A stretch of DNA of 64,000 nt from Rhizobium sp. CF080 (GTDB lineage: Bacteria; Pseudomonadota; Alphaproteobacteria; Rhizobiales; Rhizobiaceae), in the NCBI RefSeq assembly GCF_000282095.2, contig NZ_AKKC02000016.1, positions 62,001 through 126,000 on the forward strand, read 5' to 3'. This document shows positions 1 through 8,480 of this stretch, one piece after another; positions within the stretch are counted from its first letter, which is position 1, and every line of letters begins with the position of its first letter. Both the position numbers and the translations under genes were made by a program. The notes below the pieces were generated by a model. It had not been told where the DNA came from, ran no database searches, and saw only the letters and a list, made by a program, of their open reading frames with translations.

Positions 1-1368
1 GTCCGGATTGGCGGCAATGATCTCGTCGACAGCCGCCTCGATCGCGCCGGTATCGGTAACCTGCTTCATGCCGCGGGTCTCGACGAGTTCGGCCGGGTCG
101 CCGCCTTCGTTGAGCACAATCTCGAAGAGGTCCTTGGCGATCTTGCCGGAAATCGTCTCGGCCTTGATGAGGTCGATGATGCTCCCAAGCTGGGCGGGCG
201 AAACCGGAGTCGCTTCAATGTCTTTGCCGGTTCTGTTCAAGGCGCCCAGCAGGTCGTTGATCACCCAGTTTGCGGCCGTCTTGCCGTCGCGACCTTCGGC
301 AACCGCCTCGAAATAATCGGCGATCGCCTTTTCGGAAACGAGCACCGAAGCGTCGTAGATCGACAGGCCGAGCTCGCGCACGAAACGGGCCTTCTTGTCG
401 TCCGGCAACTCGGTCAGGCCTGCGCGGAGTTCCTCGATGAAGGCATCGTCGAATTCGAGCGGCAGCAGGTCCGGATCGGGGAAATAACGATAGTCGTGCG
501 CGTCTTCCTTGGAGCGCATCGAGCGGGTCTCGCCCTTGTTCGGGTCGAAGAGCCGGGTCTCCTGGTCGATAGAACCGCCGTCTTCCAGAATGCCGATCTG
601 GCGGCGTGCTTCGTATTCGATCGCCTGGCCGATGAAGCGAATCGAGTTGACGTTCTTGATCTCGCAGCGGGTGCCGAATTCGGCGCCCGGACGGCGCACC
701 GAGACGTTGACGTCGGCGCGCATCGAGCCTTCGTCCATGTTGCCGTCGCAGGTGCCGAGATAGCGCACGATCGAGCGCAGCTTGGTCATATAGGCCTTGG
801 CTTCGTCGGAGGAGCGCATGTCGGGCTTGGAGACGATCTCCATCAGCGCCACACCGGAACGGTTCAAGTCCACATAGGACATGGTCGGATGCTGATCGTG
901 CATCGACTTGCCGGCATCCTGTTCCAGGTGCAGGCGCTCGATGCCGATCTCGATATCCTCGAACTGGCCCAGGCGGTCAGGACCGAGCGAGATGACGATC
1001 TTGCCCTCGCCAACGATCGGGTCCTTGTACTGGGAGATCTGGTAGCCCTGCGGCAGGTCCGGATAGAAATAGTTCTTACGGTCGAACAGCGAGCGCTTGT
1101 TGATCTGAGCCTTCAAGCCGAGGCCGGTGCGCACCGCCTGCTTGATGCATTCCTCGTTGATGACGGGCAGCATGCCGGGCATGGCCGCATCGACGAGCGA
1201 GACGTTGGAATTGGCCGGCTTGCCGAACTCGGTCGAGGCGCCGGAGAAGAGCTTGGAATTGGAGAGAACCTGGGCGTGCACCTCCATGCCGATGATGACT
1301 TCCCAGTCGCCGGTGGCACCGGGAATGAAGCGTTTCGGATCGGGCGTGCGGACGTCGACAAGGGTCAT
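1..1368 (-). CDS. gatB: Asp-tRNA(Asn)/Glu-tRNA(Gln) amidotransferase subunit B, C-terminus cut by window edge
   Basis: GatB binds the mischarged Glu-tRNA(Gln) or Asp-tRNA(Asn) and phosphorylates its carboxylate, so that ammonia made by GatA can amidate it in the cytoplasm. About 456 codons are visible. The N-terminus contains WEVIIGMEVHAQ and the middle contains EIKNVNS, both hallmarks of the GatB/Yqey family; the C-terminal tRNA-binding tail is still open at base 1, so the last few dozen codons lie outside. The ATG at 1366-1368 is chosen because it gives the usual short lead before the EVHAQ motif; the Shine-Dalgarno is weak. gatA and gatC lie upstream on the same strand but are separated by two small genes and a plus-strand gene, so gatB probably has its own promoter. 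Confidence 0.97.
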   Translation of the reverse strand, partial: MTLVDVRTPDPKRFIPGATGDWEVIIGMEVHAQVLSNSKLFSGASTEFGKPANSNVSLVDAAMPGMLPVINEECIKQAVRTGLGLKAQINKRSLFDRKNYFYPDLPQGYQISQYKDPIVGEGKIVISLGPDRLGQFEDIEIGIERLHLEQDAGKSMHDQHPTMSYVDLNRSGVALMEIVSKPDMRSSDEAKAYMTKLRSIVRYLGTCDGNMDEGSMRADVNVSVRRPGAEFGTRCEIKNVNSIRFIGQAIEYEARRQIGILEDGGSIDQETRLFDPNKGETRSMRSKEDAHDYRYFPDPDLLPLEFDDAFIEELRAGLTELPDDKKARFVRELGLSIYDASVLVSEKAIADYFEAVAEGRDGKTAANWVINDLLGALNRTGKDIEATPVSPAQLGSIIDLIKAETISGKIAKDLFEIVLNEGGDPAELVETRGMKQVTDTGAIEAAVDEIIAANPD

Positions 1369-1476
1369 CTGATGCTCGTGAAATGGTCTCGATTGGGTTT
1401 TCTGGAGGTAGAGCAATTGGCGCGGGCGTGCAAGCTCAACTGACATTCTGGCGCATTTGGGGGACGGCGGATGCCG

Positions 1477-1986
1477 TCAGAAGCTCGGCCCGTAAGTATC
1501 CGGCGCCTCGACAACGAGGCGCTTGGAGAGGCCGACCGACTGTACGTCGCGGTCGATCTTCGGGGAATAGCTGGTGGAGAGCCAGTTGATCGAAAAACCC
1601 TGCTTCTCGAAAAAGCCGATGGCCTCGGTATTGCGGGCATGGGTCTCGACGCGGGCGACCTCGAAACCCTGGTGGACGATCTCGGCCTCGACTTCGACAA
1701 GAAGCGCGCGGCCGAGCCCCTGGCCCTTGAAGGACGGATCGATCCAGAAATCGGAGATCAGTTCGTCGAGCTTTTCGCGCGCCGCCCAGCCGGCGAGATT
1801 GCCGCCCTGTTCGACGACGGTGATGGTGAGCCAGGAGGAGCGCGTGAAATTCTGGAAGGCAGTGCGGGCGCCTGAGCGCATATCGGTCATCTCGCCGATC
1901 GAAGTCATGGCCTTCTCCCAGGAGCGGAAGCCGATTTCCGCCAGGATATCCACCTCGTCCTCACGCGCATTGCGAATATGGGCCAT
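1477..1986 (-). CDS. GNAT family N-acetyltransferase
   Basis: A 169-aa acetyl-CoA-dependent acyltransferase of the GNAT fold. The acetyl-CoA pyrophosphate-binding loop is visible as FKGQGLGRAL around residues 95-105, followed by the helix and the typical RNTEAIGFFEKQGF motif near residues 125-138. The frame stays open further upstream, but the ATG at 1984-1986 has an AGGGGA ribosome site seven bases before it and begins the conserved domain, so this start is preferred. The substrate cannot be read from the sequence. The gene is divergent from the YjhX-like gene at 2266; in E. coli the YjhX toxin is neutralised by YjhQ, also annotated as a GNAT protein, so the adjacency may be meaningful, although homology to YjhQ itself is not shown. 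Confidence 0.85.
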   Translation of the reverse strand: MAHIRNAREDEVDILAEIGFRSWEKAMTSIGEMTDMRSGARTAFQNFTRSSWLTITVVEQGGNLAGWAAREKLDELISDFWIDPSFKGQGLGRALLVEVEAEIVHQGFEVARVETHARNTEAIGFFEKQGFSINWLSTSYSPKIDRDVQSVGLSKRLVVEAPDTYGPSF

Positions 1987-2265
1987 ATCTTCCCCTGTTG
2001 CAGCGCCAGTAGACCACTGAGTCCGCGCTTTGACCAGTGCAACATATAGGGCGTTTCCATCAGACGCTTGACGGCTCCGGAAAACCCGCTTAGGGCGAAA
2101 TTCGTACCGATGGAGTTTTGATGTTCTCTTCCATAGAGACCCGATAAGGGGCCGGCCCCGCATCCAGCCGCGCCGGCCCAGACAAAAACGAGAACCCCGA
2201 CGTCACATGACGCCGGCAACGTTTTTGCGCGCTCGTTTCCGAGCGCTTCTCCGGACATCAAGACA

Positions 2266-2523
2266 ATGGATATTTCCCGCGCCGAACAGCGCATCCTCCA
2301 CCTGCTCGCCCAAGGCGGCAGGATCGAGATTACCCGCGACGACAACAGAAAGATCGAAAAACTGCAGCTCGTCACCCGCGAAGGCTGGGCCTTCTCGGGG
2401 CTGGACCTCGTGACCTTCCGCAAGCTCAAGCAGAAGAAGGCGATCAAATCCCAGGGCGGCAAACCCTACCGCATCACCGAAAGGGGACTGGTGCTGGTGA
2501 GGGCCGAGCAGGATAACCGGTAA
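2266..2523 (+). CDS. YjhX family protein (UPF0386, TopAI-like)
   Basis: An 85-aa basic protein matching the YjhX/UPF0386 family over its full length: an N-terminal SRAEQRILHLLAQGGRI segment, a central EGWAFSGL strand pair, a KLKQKKAIKS helix and the C-terminal GKPYRIT and LVLVRAEQDNR motifs. In E. coli YjhX (TopAI) is reported to inhibit topoisomerase I and to be counteracted by YjhQ. Whether rhizobial homologues are toxins is not known to me. The start is the first ATG of the family motif; no strong Shine-Dalgarno is visible. It is divergent from the GNAT gene at 1986 and convergent with the small gene ending at 2559. Confidence 0.85.
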   Translation: MDISRAEQRILHLLAQGGRIEITRDDNRKIEKLQLVTREGWAFSGLDLVTFRKLKQKKAIKSQGGKPYRITERGLVLVRAEQDNR

Positions 2524-2558
2524 AGCCAGAATACTGCCGCGCGTCTCACGGCGCGCGG

Positions 2559-2828
2559 CTATCCGGCCGAAATCTCCGCCCTCATCACCGACCAGTCCTC
2601 GGCGATCGAGGCTGCGCGCCTCTTCCCAGCCCGGCGGTACCAGTAGTCGGCGTTCCAGTCGTCGCCTTCGATGCGGTGGCAGAGCGCGTGGCCCCAGTCG
2701 AACGGCTGTTCGCCCTCATGGGCCTGGCAGATGTTATGAACCGCTTCCCAGTCCGTGCCCATGGTGAAGCCGGAGGTTGCGAGGCGGTCAAACGCCTCGA
2801 TCAAATGTGCGAGATCCGTCTCAGCCAT
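2559..2828 (-). CDS. Conserved hypothetical protein, 89 aa
   Basis: A short acidic protein rich in Trp and His (DWEAVHNICQAHEG, FDWGHALCHRIEGDDWNADYWYRRAG). I do not recognise an enzymatic family. The composition and the preserved WYRRAG-like segment suggest a folded soluble protein rather than a chance frame, and codon use matches its neighbours. It lies 63 bases downstream of gatA on the same strand and may be cotranscribed with gatCA. The function is unknown. Confidence 0.7.
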   Translation of the reverse strand: MAETDLAHLIEAFDRLATSGFTMGTDWEAVHNICQAHEGEQPFDWGHALCHRIEGDDWNADYWYRRAGKRRAASIAEDWSVMRAEISAG

Positions 2829-2891
2829 GAACCATCTCCCCGGCGACCGCCTGGTGATCGGCGGCCGTCATTTTCCGGATGATCGGCCCGC

Positions 2892-4373
2892 TTACCACCA
2901 CTTCGACGGCGTGAACCGGCCGGCTGCCTGTTCGATGACATAGGCGGTGCGGAACAGCGTTTCTTCCTCGAACGGCTTGCCGATCAGCTGCAGGCCGAGC
3001 GGCAGGCCCTTGGCGTCGAGGCCGGCGGGGACGGCGATGCCCGGCAGGCCGGCCATGTTGACCGTTACCGTGAAGATGTCGTTGAGATACATCTTGACCG
3101 GATCGGACGCGAGGTCCTCGTCGGCGATGCCGAAGGCGGAAGACGGCGTGGCGGGCGTCAGGATCGCATCGACGCCGGCGTCGAAGACGATCTCGAAGTC
3201 ACGCTTGATCAGCGTGCGAACTTTTTGCGCCTGCAGGTAATAGGCGTCGTAGTAACCGGCCGAGAGAACATATGTGCCGATCATGATGCGGCGCTTGACC
3301 TCGGTGCCGAAGCCGGCGGCGCGGGTCTTCTCGTACATGTCGACGATGTCCTTGCCGTCGACGCGCAGGCCGTAACGCACGCCGTCGTAGCGGGCGAGGT
3401 TCGACGAGGCTTCGGCAGGAGCGACGATGTAATAGGCCGGCAGCGCGTATTTGGTGTGCGGCAGGGTGATGTCGACGATCTCGGCACCGGCATCCTTCAG
3501 CCAGGCAATACCTTGAGCCCAAAGCTTTTCGATCTCTTCCGGCATGCCCTCGACGCGGTATTCCTTCGGAATGCCGATCTTCATGCCCTTGAGCGACTGG
3601 CCGAGCGAGGCTTCATAATCCGGCACCGGCAGGTCGACCGAGGTGGTATCCTTGGCGTCGACTGACGCCATCGACTTCAGCATGATCGCCGCATCGCGCA
3701 CGTCGCGGGCGATCGGGCCGGCCTGGTCGAGCGAGGAGGCGAACGCGACCGTGCCCCAGCGCGAGCAGCGGCCATAGGTCGGCTTGATGCCGACGGTGCC
3801 GGTGAAGGCGGCCGGCTGGCGGATCGAGCCGCCGGTATCGGTGGCGGTGGCACCGGCGCAGAGAAATGCAGAGACGGCCGCGGCCGAACCGCCGGACGAG
3901 CCGCCCGGCACGAGCTGCTGGTTGGAGCCGTTGGCCCGCCACGGGTTGACCACCGCGCCGTAATGGGAGGTCTCGTTGGAGGAGCCCATCGCGAACTCGT
4001 CCATGTTGAGCTTGCCGAGCATCACCGCGCCGTCATCCCAGAGGTTCTGGGTGACGGTCGATTCGTATTTCGGCAGGAAACCGTCGAGGATGTGGCTGCA
4101 GGCCTGGGTGTGGACATCGCGGGTGGCAAACAGATCCTTGATGCCGAGCGGGATGCCTTCGAGCGCACCGACAGTGCCCGCGGCGCGGCGCTCGTCGGAA
4201 GCCTTCGCCATGTCGAGCGCCTTTTCCGGGGTCACAGCCACATAGGCGTTGAACACCGAGTTGGCGGCGTCGATCGCGGAAAGATAGGCCTTCGTCAGCT
4301 CGACCGAGGTGAATTCCTTGGCTTTGAGCTTTTCGCGGGCTTCGGCAATGGTGAGGCTGGTGAGTTCGGTCAT
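2892..4373 (-). CDS. gatA: Asp-tRNA(Asn)/Glu-tRNA(Gln) amidotransferase subunit A
   Basis: GatA is the glutaminase of the GatCAB complex and supplies ammonia for converting Glu-tRNA(Gln) and Asp-tRNA(Asn) to the amide forms. The 493-aa product is an amidase-signature enzyme: the catalytic Lys is in GIKDLF (about residue 79), the cis-Ser is in the Gly/Ser-rich GGSSGGSAAAV stretch (about 159), and the nucleophile is in TDTGGSIRQPA (about 183). All three triad residues are present. The frame is open for 47 codons upstream, but the ATG at 4371-4373 starts the family's usual N-terminus. gatC lies 58 bases upstream on the same strand, the usual gatC-gatA order. Confidence 0.98.
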   Translation of the reverse strand: MTELTSLTIAEAREKLKAKEFTSVELTKAYLSAIDAANSVFNAYVAVTPEKALDMAKASDERRAAGTVGALEGIPLGIKDLFATRDVHTQACSHILDGFLPKYESTVTQNLWDDGAVMLGKLNMDEFAMGSSNETSHYGAVVNPWRANGSNQQLVPGGSSGGSAAAVSAFLCAGATATDTGGSIRQPAAFTGTVGIKPTYGRCSRWGTVAFASSLDQAGPIARDVRDAAIMLKSMASVDAKDTTSVDLPVPDYEASLGQSLKGMKIGIPKEYRVEGMPEEIEKLWAQGIAWLKDAGAEIVDITLPHTKYALPAYYIVAPAEASSNLARYDGVRYGLRVDGKDIVDMYEKTRAAGFGTEVKRRIMIGTYVLSAGYYDAYYLQAQKVRTLIKRDFEIVFDAGVDAILTPATPSSAFGIADEDLASDPVKMYLNDIFTVTVNMAGLPGIAVPAGLDAKGLPLGLQLIGKPFEEETLFRTAYVIEQAAGRFTPSKWW

Positions 4374-4431
4374 GGTCTCTTCAAACGGTTCGAATGCTAG
4401 GGAGAGGTTCGGCGGGGCGCTATTTGAGCGC

Positions 4432-4719
4432 TCACTCGACGACCTTCGGCACCAGGAAGAAATTGTGGTCGGTGGTCGGCGCATTGGCGACGATATCGTC
4501 GGCCTTGTCGCCATCGGTTACGGCGTCGGCGCGCTTGCGCATTTCCATCGGGGTGACCGAAGTCATCGGCTCGACGCCCGTGACATCGACTCCGGAAAGC
4601 TGCTCGACGAAATTGATGATGCCGTTCAGCTCGCCGACCATGCGATTGGCATCTTCCTCGGTGACCGCAATGCGGGCAAGGCGCGCGACGCGCTTGACGG
4701 TGGCGAGATCGACGGACAT
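4432..4719 (-). CDS. gatC: Asp-tRNA(Asn)/Glu-tRNA(Gln) amidotransferase subunit C
   Basis: A 95-aa GatC, the small subunit that wraps around and stabilises GatA and GatB. It begins with SVDLATVKRVARLARIAV, the conserved first helix, continues with LNGIINFVEQLSGVDVTGVEPM, and ends with a DHNFFLVPKVVE tail typical of the family. The ATG at 4717-4719 is chosen over the longer frame from 4788 because it matches family length. It is the first gene of the gatCA unit and is separated from the divergently placed upstream genes by the UPF0173 gene end at 4829. Confidence 0.97.
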   Translation of the reverse strand: MSVDLATVKRVARLARIAVTEEDANRMVGELNGIINFVEQLSGVDVTGVEPMTSVTPMEMRKRADAVTDGDKADDIVANAPTTDHNFFLVPKVVE

Positions 4720-4828
4720 GGCATAACTCCGATGGGAAATTTCCCCTTCGCTATAATGGCCATGCCCGCCCTTCGCAACAGGGAGCACGCCTCAATTTGC
4801 GAAGGCGCGCTGCCGGAAAGGATGCGAC

Positions 4829-5530
4829 TTAGAAGGTCAGGCTGCCGCCCGGCACCGGTGTCTCGACGCGGGTGCGCGAGCCTTCCATGCCCTTGACGAA
4901 CTTTTCCGGCGTCTGGTCGACGCCCGGCAGGCCGTAATGGCAGGGTAGCGCATGTTTGAAGTCGAAGAAGCGCTGGCAGGCGAGAGCGGCCACGGCACCG
5001 CCCATGGTGAAGCGGTCGCCGATCGGCACGATGCCGATATCCGGCTGGTGCAGTTCGTTGATCAGGGCCATGTCGGAGAAGATGTCGGTATCGCCCATGT
5101 GGAGGACGGAGAGTTCGTCTTCGAAATGCAGCATCAGGCCGTTGGCATTGCCCAGGCAGTGCGAAACGCCGTCTTCGGTGAGCTGCGCCGAGGAATGCAG
5201 CGCATTGGTGAAGGTGGCGGTGAAACCCTCGAAACCGATCGTGCCGCCGGTATTGCCCATTTCGAGCTTCTCGACGCCCTTCTTGGCCAGCCAGACGCCG
5301 AGATCGTAGTTGGCGAGAACGACGGCACCGGTTTCCTTGGCGATCTGGATCGTGTCGCCGACATGGTCGCCGTGGCCGTGGGTCAGCAGGATATGCGTCA
5401 GACCCTCGGCAGCGGCCTTGATGTCCTGGCCGGCAAAGGCGGGATTATAGGTCAGGAAGGGGTCGATCAGGATTTTTGCCTTGGCGGTCTCGATGCGGAA
5501 GGCGGCATGGCCGAGCCAGGTGATCTTCAT
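4829..5530 (-). CDS. Metal-dependent hydrolase, UPF0173 family
   Basis: A 233-aa metallo-beta-lactamase-fold hydrolase of the UPF0173 family. It opens with KITWLGHAAFRIE and carries the metal-binding LTHGHGDHVGD motif (HxHxDH) near residue 60, a later HMGDTDIFSDM Asp, and the closing ALPCHYG His motif. The substrate is unknown. The ATG at 5528-5530 is preceded by a clear GGAGGAGAG ribosome site, which rules out the 45-codon longer frame. It is divergent from ruvX, with a shared intergenic space of 133 bases. Confidence 0.93.
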   Translation of the reverse strand: MKITWLGHAAFRIETAKAKILIDPFLTYNPAFAGQDIKAAAEGLTHILLTHGHGDHVGDTIQIAKETGAVVLANYDLGVWLAKKGVEKLEMGNTGGTIGFEGFTATFTNALHSSAQLTEDGVSHCLGNANGLMLHFEDELSVLHMGDTDIFSDMALINELHQPDIGIVPIGDRFTMGGAVAALACQRFFDFKHALPCHYGLPGVDQTPEKFVKGMEGSRTRVETPVPGGSLTF

Positions 5531-5663
5531 GGAAAACTCTCCTCCAATATGATGTGAGATGGTAACGACACATAGCCGATATAAGGCTAAAGGGAAGTGG
5601 GACAGAGCGTGGGACAAAACCCTCTCTGGCCACCCCCTATTGGATCCCCGGGATGAAGAGCGC

Positions 5664-6152
5664 ATGACAGTGATGACGATCGAGGAACTGGCTGAGGCCC
5701 TTCAACCCGGTCAGGCGATTGCCGGCCTCGACCTCGGGACCAAGACCATCGGGCTCGCCATGTCGGATCTCGGCCGGCGTTTCGCCTCTCCCCGCCCGGT
5801 CATCAAGCGGGTGAAATTCACCAAGGATGCAGAAGTGCTGCTCGCCTTTGCCGAGAAGGAGAAGGTGGCGGGCTTCGTCATCGGCCTGCCGACCAACATG
5901 GACGGCTCGGCCGGGCCGCGGGTGCAGGCGACCCGCGCCTTCGTGCGCTCGATGTCGGAAAAAACCGCCCTGCCCTTCGTCTACTGGGACGAACGGCTAT
6001 CGACGGTTGCCGCCGAACGGGCGCTTCTGGAAATGGACGTGTCACGGGCCAAGCGGGCCGAGCGGATCGATTCCGCTGCGGCGAGCTTCATTCTTCAGGG
6101 AGCTCTCGACAGGCTCTCGTCGCTCGGCAGGGAGACCGATTTCGCAAGCTGA
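5664..6152 (+). CDS. ruvX: Putative pre-16S rRNA nuclease / Holliday junction resolvase RuvX (YqgF)
   Basis: A 162-aa RNase H-fold protein of the YqgF family, which acts in 16S rRNA 5' maturation in E. coli and was originally proposed as a Holliday junction resolvase. The first catalytic Asp lies in IAGLDLGTKTIGLAMSD, the middle Glu in the YWDERLSTVAAER segment, and the last Asp in ERIDSAAASFILQ; the GLPTNMDGS loop is also present. The ATG at 5664 (MTVMTIEEL) is preferred over the upstream frame because it fits family length. Its last 58 bases overlap the convergent membrane-protein gene ending at 6095. Confidence 0.93.
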   Translation: MTVMTIEELAEALQPGQAIAGLDLGTKTIGLAMSDLGRRFASPRPVIKRVKFTKDAEVLLAFAEKEKVAGFVIGLPTNMDGSAGPRVQATRAFVRSMSEKTALPFVYWDERLSTVAAERALLEMDVSRAKRAERIDSAAASFILQGALDRLSSLGRETDFAS

Positions 6153-6421
6153 CGCCTTTGCCACCAAGCGGCGATTTCCTTGCGCTTGCGGAAGGCAATG
6201 ATCGCGAACACGACTAGGCTGTCGAAAGCGATAGCGCGCGCCACCAGCGGCGGGATGGTTTCCGGCGGAATGCCGAGAATATTGCCGTAGATCTGGAAGA
6301 CCAGATCATGGGTCTGGCGGGTCAGCATGAAGAAGCCGAAGCTCATATCGTAGTAGGAAAGCCCGTACCAGCTGCACAGCAGCAGGACCGGGCCGGCCCA
6401 CAGAATCAGGAACCACTTCAT
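6095..6421 (-). CDS. Small inner-membrane protein (possibly DUF6105 family)
   Basis: A 108-aa protein with two predicted membrane segments: an N-terminal FLILWAGPVLLLCSWYGL helix and a second one at LVARAIAFDSLVVFAIIAF, followed by a basic tail (RKRKEIAAWWQRRQLAK) that should face the cytoplasm. I associate this pattern with a rhizobial protein family annotated as DUF6105, but that is from memory. The ATG at 6419-6421 overlaps the stop of a 56-aa upstream ORF as ATGA, suggesting translational coupling. The 3' end overlaps ruvX on the other strand. The function is unknown. Confidence 0.75.
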   Translation of the reverse strand: MKWFLILWAGPVLLLCSWYGLSYYDMSFGFFMLTRQTHDLVFQIYGNILGIPPETIPPLVARAIAFDSLVVFAIIAFRKRKEIAAWWQRRQLAKSVSLPSDESLSRAP

Positions 6422-6588
6422 GCGGTCTTCCCCCTCGGCTCGACTGGATACACATCCAGAGACACGAGCCATCTCGACAGAGCCATAAGGCTCAGGGTCA
6501 TCGCGGGAACAGCAATATCGAGCGCCAGCACCGCGAAGATCGTCGTCATGACGAGCAGCAATGCCGTGTCCCTGATTGTGGTTCCCAT
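6418..6588 (-). CDS. Putative 56-aa membrane protein, coupled to downstream gene
   Basis: Below the usual length cutoff, this frame encodes a 56-aa product with a long hydrophobic region (TALLLVMTTIFAVLALDIAV, then AMTLSLMALSRWLVSL) and a polar C-terminus ending PRGKTA. Its TGA at 6418-6420 overlaps the ATG of the next membrane-protein gene in the ATGA arrangement, strong circumstantial evidence that it is translated. The start could be the ATG at 6586-6588 or an internal ATG 13 codons later; the ribosome site is poor. No function is assigned. Confidence 0.55.
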   Translation of the reverse strand: MGTTIRDTALLLVMTTIFAVLALDIAVPAMTLSLMALSRWLVSLDVYPVEPRGKTA

Positions 6589-6716
6589 CCTGAGCGTGTC
6601 CGGCCGGCGTCTTGGTTAACAATGCGTTAATGCCAATTTAGGCCGTGGGGGATTTCCTGCAACGGAAACCGGGCAGCATGGTTAATTCCGAAGGGGCGGC
6701 TGTGGATAACGCGGGA

Positions 6717-7361
6717 TCAGCCGTAGATCGCACGAACCAGACGACGCAGGGCGTTGCCGACCTTGTCCCAGTCCTTCTCGGTCTTCAACGCCATGCCGGC
6801 GAACTGGCCGCTGACGGCGGCTGATATCACCAGGTGCTGGATCGCCCCAAACAGTAGCGCATTGGTGGTCGCGGCATCGACACCCTTTGGCGGTGTCAAC
6901 GAGCCGCGCATCCTTTCGAGCCATTTGCCGAGCGCCTTGGTACGCGCCTCCGACAGCCGGCGGACCTGCGGCGTATCCTGCGAGACCTCCCAGGCGACGA
7001 TCTTGCAGACCAGCGGATCGTCTCGCAGCGCTTCCATGAAATAGATGGAGAGCTTTTCCATCAGATCGCCATAAGTCAGCAGGAACATGCCGCCCGTATC
7101 TTCCGGGATGCGATCCTTGACCCAGGTACCGAGATCGGCGCCGATCGCTTCGATCAGTCCGTCGAGGCCGCCGTAATAGCGGTAGATAAGCTGTTTGTCG
7201 CAGCCGGCGCGGCGCGCCACCGCGTTGATGCCGAAACCCTGAAAGCCCTGTTCGGCGAGCAGCTCGCGAGCTGCCAGGAAAATCGCCCGCTCGGTGCCGG
7301 CGCGGTTGCGCACTTTCACGACCGCACCTTCTTGCGCTGTGACTTCAGGGATCTGGAGCAT
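6717..7361 (-). CDS. TetR/AcrR family transcriptional regulator
   Basis: A 214-aa regulator with a TetR-type helix-turn-helix at about residues 20-65: the AIFLAARELLAEQGF helix, GINAVARRAGCDKQLIYRYY as the recognition region, then LDGLIEAIG. The remainder is the helical ligand-binding and dimerisation domain. The ATG at 7359-7361 is chosen; the frame continues upstream but only as basic, low-complexity sequence. It is divergent from the AEC-type permease gene at 7545, with 183 bases between, so it plausibly controls that transporter. Ligand and operator are not identifiable. Confidence 0.88.
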   Translation of the reverse strand: MLQIPEVTAQEGAVVKVRNRAGTERAIFLAARELLAEQGFQGFGINAVARRAGCDKQLIYRYYGGLDGLIEAIGADLGTWVKDRIPEDTGGMFLLTYGDLMEKLSIYFMEALRDDPLVCKIVAWEVSQDTPQVRRLSEARTKALGKWLERMRGSLTPPKGVDAATTNALLFGAIQHLVISAAVSGQFAGMALKTEKDWDKVGNALRRLVRAIYG

Positions 7362-7544
7362 TTTTCGCCTGTTTCGGTTTCGTCTTGACCAACCGCGATA
7401 GTCCGAGCCATCCACCGCCGCAAGCGGTCTCGGTCGCCATGCACAGGATTGCGCGGGCAGGGCTTGAATTCGCGGGGTCAGCATTGCACTATCGGCAAGG
7501 GAGGACTAACGAGATCGTATTCTCCCACCCGCGTGCCCTCCCCC

Positions 7545-8480
7545 ATGCTCATCGTCTTCCAAAGTGTCCTGCCGATTTTCCTGCTGGTTCTCCTCGGCGT
7601 CGGATTGAAACGCGCGCCGATCATCAATCCCGATTTCTGGGACGGGCTCGAGCAGTGCAGCTACTGGGTGCTGTTTCCGGCCCTGCTGTTTTCGACCATG
7701 GCCAAGGCTGATTTCTCCAATACCGAGAACCTGACGGTCAGTTTCGCCGCGATCATATCCGTGTTGGTGATGTCGGGCGGGCTGCTGCTGGCCTGGCCGC
7801 TCTTGCGAAACTTGCGGGTCGGCGCGCCGGCCTATACGTCGCTGTTCCAGACGGCGACGCGCTGGAATGCGTTCATGGCGCTGGCGATCGCCGCCAAGAC
7901 ATACGGTCAGCAGGGACTGACCATGGTCGGCTTGGTGATGGCGGCGATCATCATCCCGCTCAACTTCATCAACGTGACGGTGCTGCTGTGGTTCTCCGGC
8001 CACGACCGGAACTACAAGGCCATCCTCTATCGGATCTGCACCAATCCGCTGATCCTTTCGACAGCGCTTGGCATCGTCGTCAACCTTGCCGGCATCCCGG
8101 TCTACGAACCGGTGATGGTGACGATCGACCTCTTGTCGCAGGCCTCCCTCAGCCTCGGCCTGATCACTGTCGGCGCCGGCCTCAGGATCATGGACGCGCT
8201 GAGACCGCGGCCGATCACGCTCCTCGCGGTCGTTCTGAAGCTGATTGCCTTCCCGATCGTCGCCGTCGGTGTCGGAGCGCTGTGCGGCATCCAGGGCAAC
8301 GGCCTCGTGCTCCTGGCGCTGAGCGCCGCGGTGCCGACCGCGATGAATGGCTATCTGCTGGCGAAACAGCTGAACGGCGATGCGGACATGTATGCGGCGG
8401 CGGCGACCCTGCAGGTCGTCGCCTCGTTCCTAACCATCCCGGTCGTGATGACGACCGTGGCTTACGTCGCGGCGGGATAA
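7545..8480 (+). CDS. AEC family permease (auxin efflux carrier-type transporter)
   Basis: A 311-aa integral membrane protein with about ten hydrophobic segments and the two-halves layout of the AEC family (FQSVLPIFLLVLLGVGLK at the start, LSLGLITVGAGLRIM in the second half, closing VASFLTIPVVM). Members export or import organic acids or related anions; the substrate here is not known. The ATG at 7545 directly begins the first membrane helix; a GGGAGGA sequence lies 40 bases upstream, too far to serve it, so the start is uncertain. The last 19 bases overlap the convergent acyl-CoA dehydrogenase gene. The divergent TetR gene is a candidate regulator. Confidence 0.88.
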   Translation: MLIVFQSVLPIFLLVLLGVGLKRAPIINPDFWDGLEQCSYWVLFPALLFSTMAKADFSNTENLTVSFAAIISVLVMSGGLLLAWPLLRNLRVGAPAYTSLFQTATRWNAFMALAIAAKTYGQQGLTMVGLVMAAIIIPLNFINVTVLLWFSGHDRNYKAILYRICTNPLILSTALGIVVNLAGIPVYEPVMVTIDLLSQASLSLGLITVGAGLRIMDALRPRPITLLAVVLKLIAFPIVAVGVGALCGIQGNGLVLLALSAAVPTAMNGYLLAKQLNGDADMYAAAATLQVVASFLTIPVVMTTVAYVAAG

